Assembly: GCA_049299895.1 (NCBI GenBank)
Contig: JBAQYF010000020.1
Span: forward strand, 1-64,000
Direction: 5' to 3'
DNA length: 64,000 bases
From: CAIYYO01 sp049299895
Lineage (GTDB): Archaea > Altiarchaeota > Altiarchaeia > IMC4 > QMZM01
Within the stretch, counting starts at the first letter, position 1; every line of letters starts with the position of its first letter. The notes beneath the pieces are model-generated. The model was given only the letters and a program-made list of their open reading frames with translations. It was not told the DNA's origin and did not search any database. Position numbers and translations under genes: made by a program. Below, piece by piece: positions 34,892 to 44,322 of this stretch.

Positions 34892-35878
34892 GTGGATGAA
34901 GACATTAAGAAACTAAGCGGGCAGGCGGCCGCATACTCCGAAAAACTGGGGGACGCATCAACCGAGATGCGCAAAGTCATCGTCGGGCAGGATGAGACGC
35001 TCGAAAAACTCTTAATAGCGCTCGTCGCAGATGGACACGTCCTATTGGAGGGCGTACCCGGCCTGGCCAAGACCCTGATGGTAAAGACACTGACAGAGAC
35101 GACAAATACGTCTTTCTCAAGGATACAGTTCACGCCTGACCTGCTCCCGGCAGACATCGTGGGAACGAAGATATACGACCAGGGCAAGGGATCGTTCACG
35201 ACGCAGAAGGGCCCAATCTTCCACAACTTCATCCTCGCAGACGAGATAAACCGGGCGCCGCCAAAGGTGCAGTCCGCGCTCCTCGAAGCAATGCAGGAGC
35301 ACCAGGTCTCCATACACGGAAATACATATCCGTTGGAGAGGCCGTTCATGGTCCTCGCAACGCAGAACCCCATAGAGACCGAAGGAACGTATAAACTGCC
35401 GGAAGCGCAGGTAGACCGTTTCGCATTCAAGCTCCTCATAGACTACCCGAAGAAAGCGGAGGAAAAACAGATAATCCGCAGAAACACTCAGGGAATGGAC
35501 ATAAAGCCGAAGCACATCCTCAACTCGAAGGACATAACAGAGATGCAGAGATTCAACCAGAAGATATACGCAGACGAAAAGATAGAAGACTATGTATGCG
35601 ATATCGTGGATGCGACCAGGCACCCGGAAGAATACGACCTGGAACTGGACGGACTGATAGAATACGGAGCGTCCCCGAGGGCGTCCATCTGGCTCATACT
35701 CGCAGGAAAAGCGCACGCGCTGTTGCAGGGACGCGGATACGTGATACCCGAGGACATAAGAAAAATAGCATACGACGTCCTGCGCCACAGGATAATACTC
35801 ACCTATGAAGCGGAAGCAGAGGAAAAGACCGGCGACGACGTCATTTCAGAGATACTCGGAAAGATAAGGTCTCCCTGA
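34892..35878 (+). CDS. MoxR-type AAA+ ATPase
   Basis: 328 residues from a GTG start with GAGGTG upstream. Walker A GVPGLAKT, MoxR signature FTPDLLPADIVG, Walker B region FILADEINRAPPKVQSALLE, and VLATQNPIETEGTYKLPEAQ are present, followed by a C-terminal lid (VDATRHPEEYDLELDGLIEY, GASPRASIWL). MoxR ATPases act as chaperones that mature or insert metal into partners carrying vWA domains. The next two genes are the usual partners (DUF58 and a BatA-type vWA protein), 2 and 5 nt apart. Confidence 0.95.
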   Translation: MDEDIKKLSGQAAAYSEKLGDASTEMRKVIVGQDETLEKLLIALVADGHVLLEGVPGLAKTLMVKTLTETTNTSFSRIQFTPDLLPADIVGTKIYDQGKGSFTTQKGPIFHNFILADEINRAPPKVQSALLEAMQEHQVSIHGNTYPLERPFMVLATQNPIETEGTYKLPEAQVDRFAFKLLIDYPKKAEEKQIIRRNTQGMDIKPKHILNSKDITEMQRFNQKIYADEKIEDYVCDIVDATRHPEEYDLELDGLIEYGASPRASIWLILAGKAHALLQGRGYVIPEDIRKIAYDVLRHRIILTYEAEAEEKTGDDVISEILGKIRSP

Positions 35879-35880
35879 GA

Positions 35881-36762
35881 ATGCCGAAGGTAAAAGAGAT
35901 CCTAAAAAAGGTCCGGAAGCTTGAGATAAAGACGAACAAGCCGGTAGAAGGATTAATAGCCGGAAACTACCGCTCCGTATTCAAGGGGAGCGGCATCGAA
36001 TTCTCGGAGGTCAGGGAATACGTTCCCGGGGACGACATAAGAAGCATCGACTGGAACGTCACCGCGCGGCTGAATGCGCCGTTCGTAAAAGAGTTCATAG
36101 AGGAACGCAATCTTTCCGTGTACATAGTCTTCGACGTATCGGGAAGCGGCGAATACGGTTCCGGTAAGAGCAAGAAGGACCAGGGTTATGAGATAGCCGC
36201 TTCCATAATGTTCGCCGCCCTGAGAAACAACGACTCCGTCGGCCTGTGCCTTTTCTCGGACCACGTGGAAAAATTAATACCAAAGCGGCCGGGAAAAAAA
36301 CACGTCCTGCGGATGCTGCGCGAACTCGTATACTGCGAGCCTGCAAGCAGGGGAACGGACGTCGAAAAATCCCTTGCGTACCTTGCAAAGATCGTGAAAA
36401 AGAGGAGCGTCATCTTTGTTTTATCGGATTACCTCGCGGGGGATTTTGAAAAGCCGCTCAAGCATTTGAAAAACAGGCACGACGTCATACTCATAAATCT
36501 CTCGGACATTACGGAGGAGGATATCCCGGACATAGGCTACGCCCTCATAGAAGACGAAGAGACAGGCGAACAGATCCTCGTCAATACTTCGGATAAGGCC
36601 TTCCGCGCAGCATACGTGAAAAATTCCGCGGAGAGGACCCGCGCGCTCGAAAAGAGGATGAAGAAACTGAAAACCGATCTGATAAACGTCAGGACGAACG
36701 AAGCATTTTCAGTCCCGCTCGCAAGATTCCTCAGGATGAGGGAAAAGAGGATGACGAGGTAA
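35881..36762 (+). CDS. DUF58 family protein (MoxR partner)
   Basis: 293 residues. The signature GNYRSVFKGSGIEFSEVREY, then PGDDIRSIDWNVTAR, identifies DUF58, followed by a vWA-like fold with a modified metal site (FDVSGSGEYGSG). No membrane segment. Co-transcribed with the MoxR and vWA genes; proteins of this kind are thought to link the ATPase to the membrane-bound vWA protein. Confidence 0.92.
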   Translation: MPKVKEILKKVRKLEIKTNKPVEGLIAGNYRSVFKGSGIEFSEVREYVPGDDIRSIDWNVTARLNAPFVKEFIEERNLSVYIVFDVSGSGEYGSGKSKKDQGYEIAASIMFAALRNNDSVGLCLFSDHVEKLIPKRPGKKHVLRMLRELVYCEPASRGTDVEKSLAYLAKIVKKRSVIFVLSDYLAGDFEKPLKHLKNRHDVILINLSDITEEDIPDIGYALIEDEETGEQILVNTSDKAFRAAYVKNSAERTRALEKRMKKLKTDLINVRTNEAFSVPLARFLRMREKRMTR

Positions 36763-36767
36763 AAAAA

Positions 36768-37718
36768 ATGGGCTACGGCTTCGGAGAACCCTGGATGCTT
36801 CTGCTGCTATTCATCGTGCCACTGGCATTCGCCCTGTACCTGGACTACCGCAAAAAGAAAAAAGCACTATCCCTGAAGTTCTCCTCGGTGGGCATCATCA
36901 AGAAGGCGGACAACAGGACGGCGCTGCGGGCAAACCTCCCGTTCGCGCTGCTGCTGCTTGCAACGACGCTGCTAATCTTCGGCCTCGCCGACCCGCACAT
37001 CCCGCTGAAAGAACTGAAAGAGGGAGTGAACGTCGTCGTAGTCATAGACGACTCAGGGAGCATGGCAGCAAACGATTATGCGCCGACAAGGCTGGAAGCC
37101 GCAAAATCAGCGGCCGGGATCCTTTTAAAGAGCCTGCAGGAAAAAGACAACGTGGGAATAGTCATATTCGAAACAGGAGCGACGACCGCTTCATACCTTA
37201 CGCCCTACAAGGAGAAAGCAATTGAAAGACTGCGGGCAATAGAGCAGAAACAGGGTAAGACTGCCATCGGCGACGGCCTTTCGCTGGCGGTAGACATGGC
37301 TTCATCCATCCCGAACAAGAAAAGGGTGATCGTCCTCTTATCCGACGGCGTGAACAACGCAGGCGTCATATCCCCTGACGATGCCATCTCGTACGCCAAA
37401 ACAAATAACATCCAGGTGCATACGATAGCGATGGGCTCGGACAAACCTGTCGTATTGGGCTATGATTTCTTCGGCAACCCCCAGTATGCGGAACCCGCAG
37501 ACGAAGCGACGCTCCAGAAGATAGCGTCCGAGACGGGCGGCATATACCATAAATCCGTCGACCAGGATACCCTCAATCAGGTATATAAGAACATGGGCGA
37601 GAACATCGAACGCGAATGGGAGGACACCAGCATAAAGGAGTGGTTCTATGCGGCTGCACTGGCGGTGCTTGTAATAAACATATACTTAATATACGGAAAA
37701 TACAGGATAGTTGTCTGA
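36768..37718 (+). CDS. vWA-domain membrane protein, BatA type
   Basis: 316 residues. Membrane segments lie at about 9-23 (WMLLLLFIVPLAFALYL), about 55-72, and at the C-terminus (YAAALAVLVINIYLIYG). Between the last two is a vWA domain with an intact MIDAS (DDSGSM), then TAIGDGLSLA and VIVLLSDGVNNAG. It is the third gene of the MoxR-DUF58-vWA unit. In bacteria (Bat/aerotolerance operons) this set affects envelope integrity; the archaeal role is not established. Confidence 0.92.
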   Translation: MGYGFGEPWMLLLLFIVPLAFALYLDYRKKKKALSLKFSSVGIIKKADNRTALRANLPFALLLLATTLLIFGLADPHIPLKELKEGVNVVVVIDDSGSMAANDYAPTRLEAAKSAAGILLKSLQEKDNVGIVIFETGATTASYLTPYKEKAIERLRAIEQKQGKTAIGDGLSLAVDMASSIPNKKRVIVLLSDGVNNAGVISPDDAISYAKTNNIQVHTIAMGSDKPVVLGYDFFGNPQYAEPADEATLQKIASETGGIYHKSVDQDTLNQVYKNMGENIEREWEDTSIKEWFYAAALAVLVINIYLIYGKYRIVV

Positions 37719-37854
37719 TATGATCCTGATTGAATTTGCAGTTTATGATCGTTCTTTATATAAAAAAATAGCCTAGCAGGGGGGAATTTCGGAGTATATA
37801 AACCGTGACACGTATATTTTTAATCAACAATTAATAGCAATTATCCGGCGTAAA

Positions 37855-38034
37855 TTGAGATCAAGAGCGAACGGTTATAAAAATCAGGGAGTACTTGACT
37901 TACTGACTACGTATGGATGGATTATGGTATTTGACGTGAGGGCAATGATTGCTTTTTCACAGATGGGCGCTTTCAACCCGGCGAAATGTCCTAGCAGCAA
38001 ATTTGGTTTCTCGCAGGACTTTGACGTTGACTAG
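37855..38034 (+). pseudogene. Decayed N-terminal fragment of the pilin-adhesin gene
   Basis: A 59-codon remnant just upstream of the intact pilin-adhesin gene. It aligns with the first about 60 residues of that protein: LTTYGWIMVF against LLNYGWIFLV, then AMIAFSQMGAFNPAKC against AMVCLSQMGTFHPAPC, then KFGFSQ against RTGFSQ. The fragment ends in TAG with no adhesin modules after it. The remainder of 37719-38123 is AT-rich and holds no other gene that I can see. Confidence 0.65.
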
Positions 38035-38123
38035 GGGGCGTTTCAATTATTCACCTTAGGAACAGTTCTCCATAATAGAGTTATTGCTATTTGAGCGAGA
38101 AGTATATAAAGTTGTCTGAAAAA

Positions 38124-41100
38124 ATGCAGCATAACAGGGGTACGGGGCAAGCCGCTATAGAATATCTGTTAAACTATGGATGGATATTCCTCGTCGGATT
38201 ATCAGCTATGGTCTGTCTATCCCAGATGGGAACTTTCCATCCTGCACCCTGTGAAAAGATGCGTACTGGATTTTCTCAGGTAATCCCTGTTGACTGGCGT
38301 GTTTCCATCCCTTCAGAAAAGATGATGATATACTCGCAAAGCTGGTCTGGAGACCCCATAGAGCTAAACGAGGTGAACGTCTCATTCACAAACGGGGAAA
38401 GTTGCACTCTTTTAGGAACTCATATATACCTGGACCCGGACCAGAGCACAGGGATAGTAATAAACTGCTCTACCGATCTGAGCAAATTTCAGGAGGGCGA
38501 TTGTTACAGCGCGCGTGTGGAATATGTTTATACCAATCTGCGCTCCAGTAATTCCGAAGAGAGCAGGGGAAAGATACGAGGCTCATTCGAGATGCTTTTG
38601 ATAACTACCACTACCAGCACAACTACTACCACCACGACTACTACGACAACGACAACCACCTCGACCACTACCACTACAACGACAACGACGACAACAACGA
38701 CTACGATATGTGTCGGTTCCGGAGCGGTATGCACGGCGAACAGCAACTGCTGCTCCAATAAATGCCGCACGGACTATGATGACGGGAAGTTCTGCGCTTC
38801 AGGAAATGACTGCGTACATGATGGATCAACGTACAGCCAGTGGGTTAACGCTTCAGTCTGCGCGAGCGCAAGCAACGTCTGGCAGTGTGTCGCAGGCTCC
38901 TGGGTAAGCACAGGCTGCGGTTCGGATGCGTGCAACGGAACATGCGGCACCGGGCCGGACAGCTGCAATTACATAGGCTCCGCATGCACCGCAGGATCAT
39001 GCTCCTCAAGCAGATTCAGTCTGGACACTACTCAAGTAAGATGCGATACCTGTAAGAGTGCAGGATACTGGAGTTTGGGCGGAGAAGTTGCAGGAGCTGC
39101 GTGCTGCGGTGATGATTCTGCAGAATACAAAAGGAATGAATCATTGGGAACTGATGCTCCCACGGCATTCAGTCATGGTACTATTGCCTGTTGTAACTCT
39201 ATGGTTAAATGCGTGGAGGCCGGGGTATGTTATAATGATACCACGACTACTGGAAGTATTCCCGGCAAGGGCTACTGCAACGCCGGAAACTGGCAGGGAG
39301 GAGATGCAGGGAATACACAATGCAACGCAATAGCCGATGCAGGCAGGTGGACTATAGGGGGTGAGGTTGCGGCTGCGTCATGCTGCGGAGACGACTCCGG
39401 AGAGAATTATAGGGCGCGTTTCGCCGATGCCACCATGGATAACGGCTATGTTTCGTCTCCTGCGGACGATGCCTGCTGCGACCTTCCAAATGATTGTGTA
39501 GATGGCGATACGTGCTATGCTTCCGGAACGGCAATTCAAGATGCGGACTCTGATACAGACAATGATTACTGCAACGCTGGAACCTGGACAGACTGCAGCG
39601 GAAACTCTGAATGTGGGGCCTCAGCTCCATATTGTTCGGCAGGAAACTGCGTTCAATGCACGGTAGACGCCAACTGCGGCCTGTGCCAGAAGTGTAGTAG
39701 CGGAGTATGCGTATTCCAGACAAGTTCCGAGGATCTTAAGACCGAGTGTCCTGGCAGTTTTGGCGCTTGTGCCGGTGCCAGTTGTAATGGTGCGGGCGCT
39801 TGTAGTTATTTGGCTGCGGGCGAGCAGAGTCAGGTTGCGTGTAAGCGTTGTTCTGGTAGTTCTTTTGTTCCGGTTAATGTTGCGGATAATGCGCAGGATA
39901 CTGAAGGTTCTAATCTTTGTAGTTCTACTTGTAAGAAGTGTTCTGGTGGTAGTTGTGTGAATGAGGCAAGCGGCGAAGATCTTTTCACTCATTGTCCTGG
40001 TAGTTTTGGCGCGTGTGCTGGTGCTACTTGTAATGGTGCGGGCGCTTGTGGTTATTTGGCTGCTGGTAAGCAGTCTTGTGGTACTTGCCAGGGTTGTAGT
40101 GGTTCTTCTTTTGCTTGTGTTAATGTTGCCGCTGATGCTGACACATATGGCGATTGCACCGGTAACTGTGACGAATGTAATGGTGCGGGTGCTTGCAGAG
40201 GGGATAATACCAGGTGTTCTGGTACTGTTGCTTCGTGTGGTTGTTCTGGTTCGGCTACTGCATATAGTTGTCTGAGTTGTACGGATACTTTCGGGGCGTG
40301 TGGCGAGGCTATTTGTAGTAGTTACGCTTGCAGTAATTCAGCGTATGCAACGGGAACAGATTGCGGAAGTGTCTGCGAATCATGTAATGGTGCGGGTGCT
40401 TGTATAGATACTGCAAGTGGAGGCGATTATCAGAACGAGTGTCCCGGGTCGTATGGCACTTGTGCCGGTGCCAGTTGTAATGGTGCGGGCGCATGCGGTT
40501 ATTTGTCCGGTGAACAGGGTCAGACTGCTTGTAAGCGTTGTTCCGGCAGTTCTTTTGCGCCTGTTAATGTTGCGAATAATGCTCAAGACACCGAGGGCTC
40601 TAATCTTTGTAGTTCTACTTGTAAGAAGTGTTCTGGAGGAAGCTGTGTGAATGAGGTCAGCGGAGAGGATCTCTTTGGTCAATGTGCTTCTTCGTATAAT
40701 GGTTGTTCCAGTATTTGCGTAAAGACCGGGCCGGACGGTAACTGTAATGGTGCGGGCGCATGTAATACGGGCGGTCTTTCGGCGAATGTTGCCGTTAATT
40801 ATTATTGCAGCGGGGGGAGCGAGGTTTCTGGTACGTGTACTGCTGCATGGGCATGTACGAATGCGCTTAATACGAACGGGGCTTATAACAATGCAGCCAG
40901 TCCTTATTGGACCCAGGGATACTGTACCGGCGCGGGGGCGTGTACGCGTTCAGGTGCGAACGGCAACGGCGACGACAGCACGACAGCATGCACGTGTGTC
41001 AGATCGGCTTCAGGCTACTGGAACATCGGCGGAGAAGTTGCAGGAACAGCATGCTGCGGGGATGATTCCGGCGAGAACAAGAGGACAAGAATATGCGCAT

Positions 41101-42524
41101 CAGGATGCACCTCCGACGGGACTGACGATGCCTGCTGCTCCCTTTCAACAGACTGCGCGTATTCCAGCACATGCTATGCGAATGCTGCGGTATACAACGG
41201 CTGGAAGTGCAATGCCGGTTCATGGCAGATTAGTACGCCCGCAGGTTGGGCTTACCGCAGGCCTGTTTCCATCCAGGAGAGGTCCGGGACCGCGCTCACC
41301 AATTACATAATACAGTTCGCATACAACACAGCCGCACTGGTCTCGGCCGGAAAGATGCGAAGCGACTGCGGAGACGCCAGATTTACGGACACGGACGGAA
41401 GTACCATGCTCGGTTATTACTTTACGGGCTGTAATAGTGCGTCTACCTCGTTCTGGGTGAAGGTCCCAAGCATCCCGGCGTCAACGACCAAGACTGTTTA
41501 TTTGTATTATGGCAATGCTGGCGCCACAACTACAAAGGATGTATCCGTGTACATGCTCTACCAAGATTGGGAGTCCGTATCGACCCCGGTCATAGATGAC
41601 TTTGAGACAGGAACCGTTTCCACGGCTATTTGGACGCTTGCCGGCTCGAAGAACTGGGCTGCTACGAATGCCGTTCCTGCAGCGAGCGGATCCTGGAGCG
41701 CGAAATCTGGAGCCATAGGTAACTCCCAAGTCAGTTCAATAAGCAAAACATTCACCGGGCCTGCCGTCCTCTACGCAAAGTGGAAAGTGGACTCGGAGAT
41801 ATATTGCCCCGCAGGAGAGTGCTCCATACCATATTGTGCTGCTAGCGGAGGGAGTAAATGCAACTGCGCAGACAAAGTCACAACATACTTGGACAGCCTG
41901 TTACTAACATGGATATGCAATACGGTAAGCGGCGCCAGGGGCTGGAGCAATACAGGTGTCATAATCCCGTCGGGGTCGCATACAGTGAAATGGACTTATT
42001 CCAAGGACTCGTCATATGCGGTCGGCGCAGACGCAGCCTGGCTTGACATAGTTCAGGTGATAAGCGTCTCGGATTCATGGTCGGTAACATCATCAAAAAC
42101 CTCGGGCGGCTGGCACCTTGACTCGGGATACACCTACAGCTCGAGGGGGCCTTACTCGGGAAGCTATGTGATAGCCGTCGGATACACTCCTGACAGCGCA
42201 ACATCTACGCTCTCGGTTCCAGTAAATTACGCAGCCTCCACAACGCTGTCATTCGCGGTCGCCGGATACACAGAGCCGACCAACGACAAGCTTACGTTCA
42301 GAATAGACGGAGCAGTCCAGGCGACATGGCAGGGAAGCTTTTCCTCGTGGACAAAGTATACATATACTATCCCATCAGGTGCCCATACATTATCCTGGGT
42401 CTATACAAAAGACTCAAGTTACACGGTCCCGGGCGAATTCATATATCTGGACAACATTATTGAAGGCAGCTACATAACCGGAACTGAACCTCTGACAACA
42501 GTCGGGAGCGAGCAAGTATTGTAA
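38124..42524 (+). CDS. Giant pilin-adhesin fusion: class III signal, Thr linker, Cys-rich repeats, DUF2341
   Basis: About 1466 residues from the ATG at 38124; a TTG at 38091 would add 11 residues. The N-terminus (RGTG, QAAIEYLLNYGWIFLV) is a textbook class III pilin signal with Gly before Gln and Glu at +5. It is followed by a pilin-like globular part to about 155. A pure Thr/Ser linker (about 160-195) leads to about 850 residues of Cys-rich repeats (CNGAGAC, CKRCSGSSF, CCGDDSGEN). Next comes a DUF2341 domain (from about 1040, WAYRRPVSIQERSGTALTNY, VYLYYGN) and two beta-sandwich modules. It would be a pilus-borne or pilin-anchored adhesin. No sorting signal or C-terminal membrane segment is present. 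Confidence 0.85.
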   Translation: MQHNRGTGQAAIEYLLNYGWIFLVGLSAMVCLSQMGTFHPAPCEKMRTGFSQVIPVDWRVSIPSEKMMIYSQSWSGDPIELNEVNVSFTNGESCTLLGTHIYLDPDQSTGIVINCSTDLSKFQEGDCYSARVEYVYTNLRSSNSEESRGKIRGSFEMLLITTTTSTTTTTTTTTTTTTTSTTTTTTTTTTTTTTICVGSGAVCTANSNCCSNKCRTDYDDGKFCASGNDCVHDGSTYSQWVNASVCASASNVWQCVAGSWVSTGCGSDACNGTCGTGPDSCNYIGSACTAGSCSSSRFSLDTTQVRCDTCKSAGYWSLGGEVAGAACCGDDSAEYKRNESLGTDAPTAFSHGTIACCNSMVKCVEAGVCYNDTTTTGSIPGKGYCNAGNWQGGDAGNTQCNAIADAGRWTIGGEVAAASCCGDDSGENYRARFADATMDNGYVSSPADDACCDLPNDCVDGDTCYASGTAIQDADSDTDNDYCNAGTWTDCSGNSECGASAPYCSAGNCVQCTVDANCGLCQKCSSGVCVFQTSSEDLKTECPGSFGACAGASCNGAGACSYLAAGEQSQVACKRCSGSSFVPVNVADNAQDTEGSNLCSSTCKKCSGGSCVNEASGEDLFTHCPGSFGACAGATCNGAGACGYLAAGKQSCGTCQGCSGSSFACVNVAADADTYGDCTGNCDECNGAGACRGDNTRCSGTVASCGCSGSATAYSCLSCTDTFGACGEAICSSYACSNSAYATGTDCGSVCESCNGAGACIDTASGGDYQNECPGSYGTCAGASCNGAGACGYLSGEQGQTACKRCSGSSFAPVNVANNAQDTEGSNLCSSTCKKCSGGSCVNEVSGEDLFGQCASSYNGCSSICVKTGPDGNCNGAGACNTGGLSANVAVNYYCSGGSEVSGTCTAAWACTNALNTNGAYNNAASPYWTQGYCTGAGACTRSGANGNGDDSTTACTCVRSASGYWNIGGEVAGTACCGDDSGENKRTRICASGCTSDGTDDACCSLSTDCAYSSTCYANAAVYNGWKCNAGSWQISTPAGWAYRRPVSIQERSGTALTNYIIQFAYNTAALVSAGKMRSDCGDARFTDTDGSTMLGYYFTGCNSASTSFWVKVPSIPASTTKTVYLYYGNAGATTTKDVSVYMLYQDWESVSTPVIDDFETGTVSTAIWTLAGSKNWAATNAVPAASGSWSAKSGAIGNSQVSSISKTFTGPAVLYAKWKVDSEIYCPAGECSIPYCAASGGSKCNCADKVTTYLDSLLLTWICNTVSGARGWSNTGVIIPSGSHTVKWTYSKDSSYAVGADAAWLDIVQVISVSDSWSVTSSKTSGGWHLDSGYTYSSRGPYSGSYVIAVGYTPDSATSTLSVPVNYAASTTLSFAVAGYTEPTNDKLTFRIDGAVQATWQGSFSSWTKYTYTIPSGAHTLSWVYTKDSSYTVPGEFIYLDNIIEGSYITGTEPLTTVGSEQVL
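39700..40770 (+). repeat. Internal Cys-rich repeats with distinct codon use
   Basis: Repeated units of about 70 codons, for example units starting CPGSFGACAGA at about 39750 and 39990 and CPGSYGTCAGA at about 40440. They share long near-identical DNA stretches. Within this block Cys, Gly and Val codons mostly end in T (TGT, GGT, GTT), whereas the flanking parts of the same gene prefer TGC, GGC and GTC. Confidence 0.75.
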
Positions 42525-42612
42525 TCTTTCTTTTTTTTATTCCAAGAAATCCGGTCCACGCCGAACAAAACCCTGCCGAATTATTGAAGGACTGACAGGA
42601 TACCGGTCCAAG

Positions 42613-42900
42613 ATGAGTCATCTGCCGGAGCATAATAGTTACTCTGTGGTTAGTCGCCGCATCAATGATCCGGATTACAGTCTAATGCCTTCTGAAGGCG
42701 AAAACCCAGTCATCTTCAGCGACGGCACAGATTTGCAGGCAGCCGACGGAGGAGAATATCTACGCGAAAAATACGGGAAAAAGAAACAGCATACAAGATA
42801 TGGACTTACCAGAAACCCAAAAGAGCAGGAAAAGAGAAAACCGGGAAAAACACCGCAAACAACACCCTGTTTATACAACAAAGCAGATTCATCGGATTAA
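42613..42900 (+). CDS. Small hypothetical protein, doubtful
   Basis: 95 residues, hydrophilic with a Lys/Arg-rich C-terminal half. No signal peptide, membrane segment or known motif. No clear Shine-Dalgarno upstream. It lies in the 455-nt gap between the pilin-adhesin gene and the SdrD-like gene. It may be a real small gene or chance. Confidence 0.3.
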   Translation: MSHLPEHNSYSVVSRRINDPDYSLMPSEGENPVIFSDGTDLQAADGGEYLREKYGKKKQHTRYGLTRNPKEQEKRKPGKTPQTTPCLYNKADSSD

Positions 42901-42979
42901 TATATGTAATTTTGATAGTCATATCTGGTTTTTATTCAATAAAGTATATATTTACTAAAACATCTTTATTTCTGCAAAA

Positions 42980-43852
42980 ATGGATAAAAAAACACTTTTG
43001 GTGGTATTTGCGCTGTTTGCATTAACAACGCAAGTTGTAGCGGCAAATGGAGTAATAACTTTATACAAATTCAACGACGCCAACGGGAATGGCATTAAAG
43101 ACAGAAATGAAAAAGGGACGACTGGTTCCTTTTCCATTACGGGAACAAACGGATATAACAAGAACGTAGTAATCTCCCAGAATAACCGGTTGTTTACTCT
43201 ATCAGTCCCAGTCCCGTACGGCGCAACCTATACTATTACAGAAAATGTTCCAGCAGGGTATGTTTCCACTACAAACAATCCCCTAACTGCCCTAATAATA
43301 AGAAGGGTTTCAGTATGCCCTGCAACAGCATGCGGTTTGTCGGTCAAATTGAACTACGGCACAAAAAAGTCCTCCGCGGCAACAACGACTACAACTACAA
43401 CCACCCAAAATGCTACGACAACCACATTATCCATACATACCGCAAATCCCTCGTGTTCCCGTACCGTGTCCCCGGGCAAGGCCTCAACCACGTGCAGATC
43501 AGACCGCAACTGCGGCTGGGGAAAGGAATGCAATCATGGCACGTGTTGTTCGATCAATTCATGCGGTAGAAACGGCCGCTGCTGGAAAACCGGCGAATCA
43601 GTATCAAGCGGCGGGACATGCGGAGGATTCACAAAATGTTTCCTGGGAGACTGGTCCCCTGATACTTGCATGCCATGCACGAGCGATGATGACAGTACGC
43701 TGGGACCAAACCAGGTCTGCGAGAACGGCTACCGCTGCACCATATTGAGCTGCGGATATAACTGCGGATGTTATAAAACAGGAGATATCGTACTGAAATC
43801 TGACAATCATTATTACAAGTGTAACATGGAAGTATGGGACTTGTATCTTTGA
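42980..43852 (+). CDS. Secreted SdrD-B-like protein with Thr linker and Cys-rich C-terminus
   Basis: 290 residues. After a signal peptide (KKTLLVVFALFALTTQVVA) comes one SdrD B-like beta-sandwich (LYKFNDANGNGIKDRNEKG, then YGATYTITENVPAGYVST), a domain usual in surface proteins of many phyla. A Thr-rich linker (about 135-150) follows, then a Cys-rich module of about 125 residues with paired motifs (CRSDRNCGWGKEC, CGRNGRC, CGYNCGCYKTGD). An AT-rich promoter-like region precedes it. Likely extracellular; binding role inferred only. Confidence 0.78.
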   Translation: MDKKTLLVVFALFALTTQVVAANGVITLYKFNDANGNGIKDRNEKGTTGSFSITGTNGYNKNVVISQNNRLFTLSVPVPYGATYTITENVPAGYVSTTNNPLTALIIRRVSVCPATACGLSVKLNYGTKKSSAATTTTTTTTQNATTTTLSIHTANPSCSRTVSPGKASTTCRSDRNCGWGKECNHGTCCSINSCGRNGRCWKTGESVSSGGTCGGFTKCFLGDWSPDTCMPCTSDDDSTLGPNQVCENGYRCTILSCGYNCGCYKTGDIVLKSDNHYYKCNMEVWDLYL

Positions 43853-43879
43853 ATTCGGTTTCCTGGATGCCCTTGCAGG

Positions 43880-44288
43880 GATACGCCTACAGCACACTCA
43901 GACCTTATCCGGAAAACTGGATGATAGCAGTCGGATACACGCCTGACAGCGCAATATCTACGCTTTCATCTCAAGGATATCATTCGTAGTGCAGGATATG
44001 TAGAGCCGACCAACGACAAGCATACATTCAAAATAGACTGAGTAACCAGGCGGATGGACAGGGGGGGCTTTTCCACATGTATATAGTATGGATATGTTAT
44101 TCTGGCAGGTTCCCACACATTATCCCGGGATTATACGAAAGATTCAAGCTGCATAGTACCGGGAGATACGTATATCTTAACAATATGCTGACCTGAGGGT
44201 ACACGATTGGCTGGAGCCGGTTATAGCAAAAGCGGGCAAATGACATAATTCTTTTTTTGGATTCGGTCTCCGCCGAACAAAACCCTGC
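43880..44288 (+). pseudogene. Decayed 3' copy of the pilin-adhesin gene plus its downstream flank
   Basis: The stretch matches about 42130-42575 in order: GYTPDSA and EPTNDK codons, a TGGCAGGG-like segment, a HTLSW-like segment, and then the shared noncoding flank CCGAACAAAACCCTGCC (also near 42560). Stops and small indels break all frames. It occupies the whole gap between the SdrD-like gene and the beta-propeller gene, so a tandem copy once lay here. Confidence 0.7.
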
Positions 44289-44322
44289 CTTTTTAAATAG
44301 TATTCCAGGCATAGAATTATTC

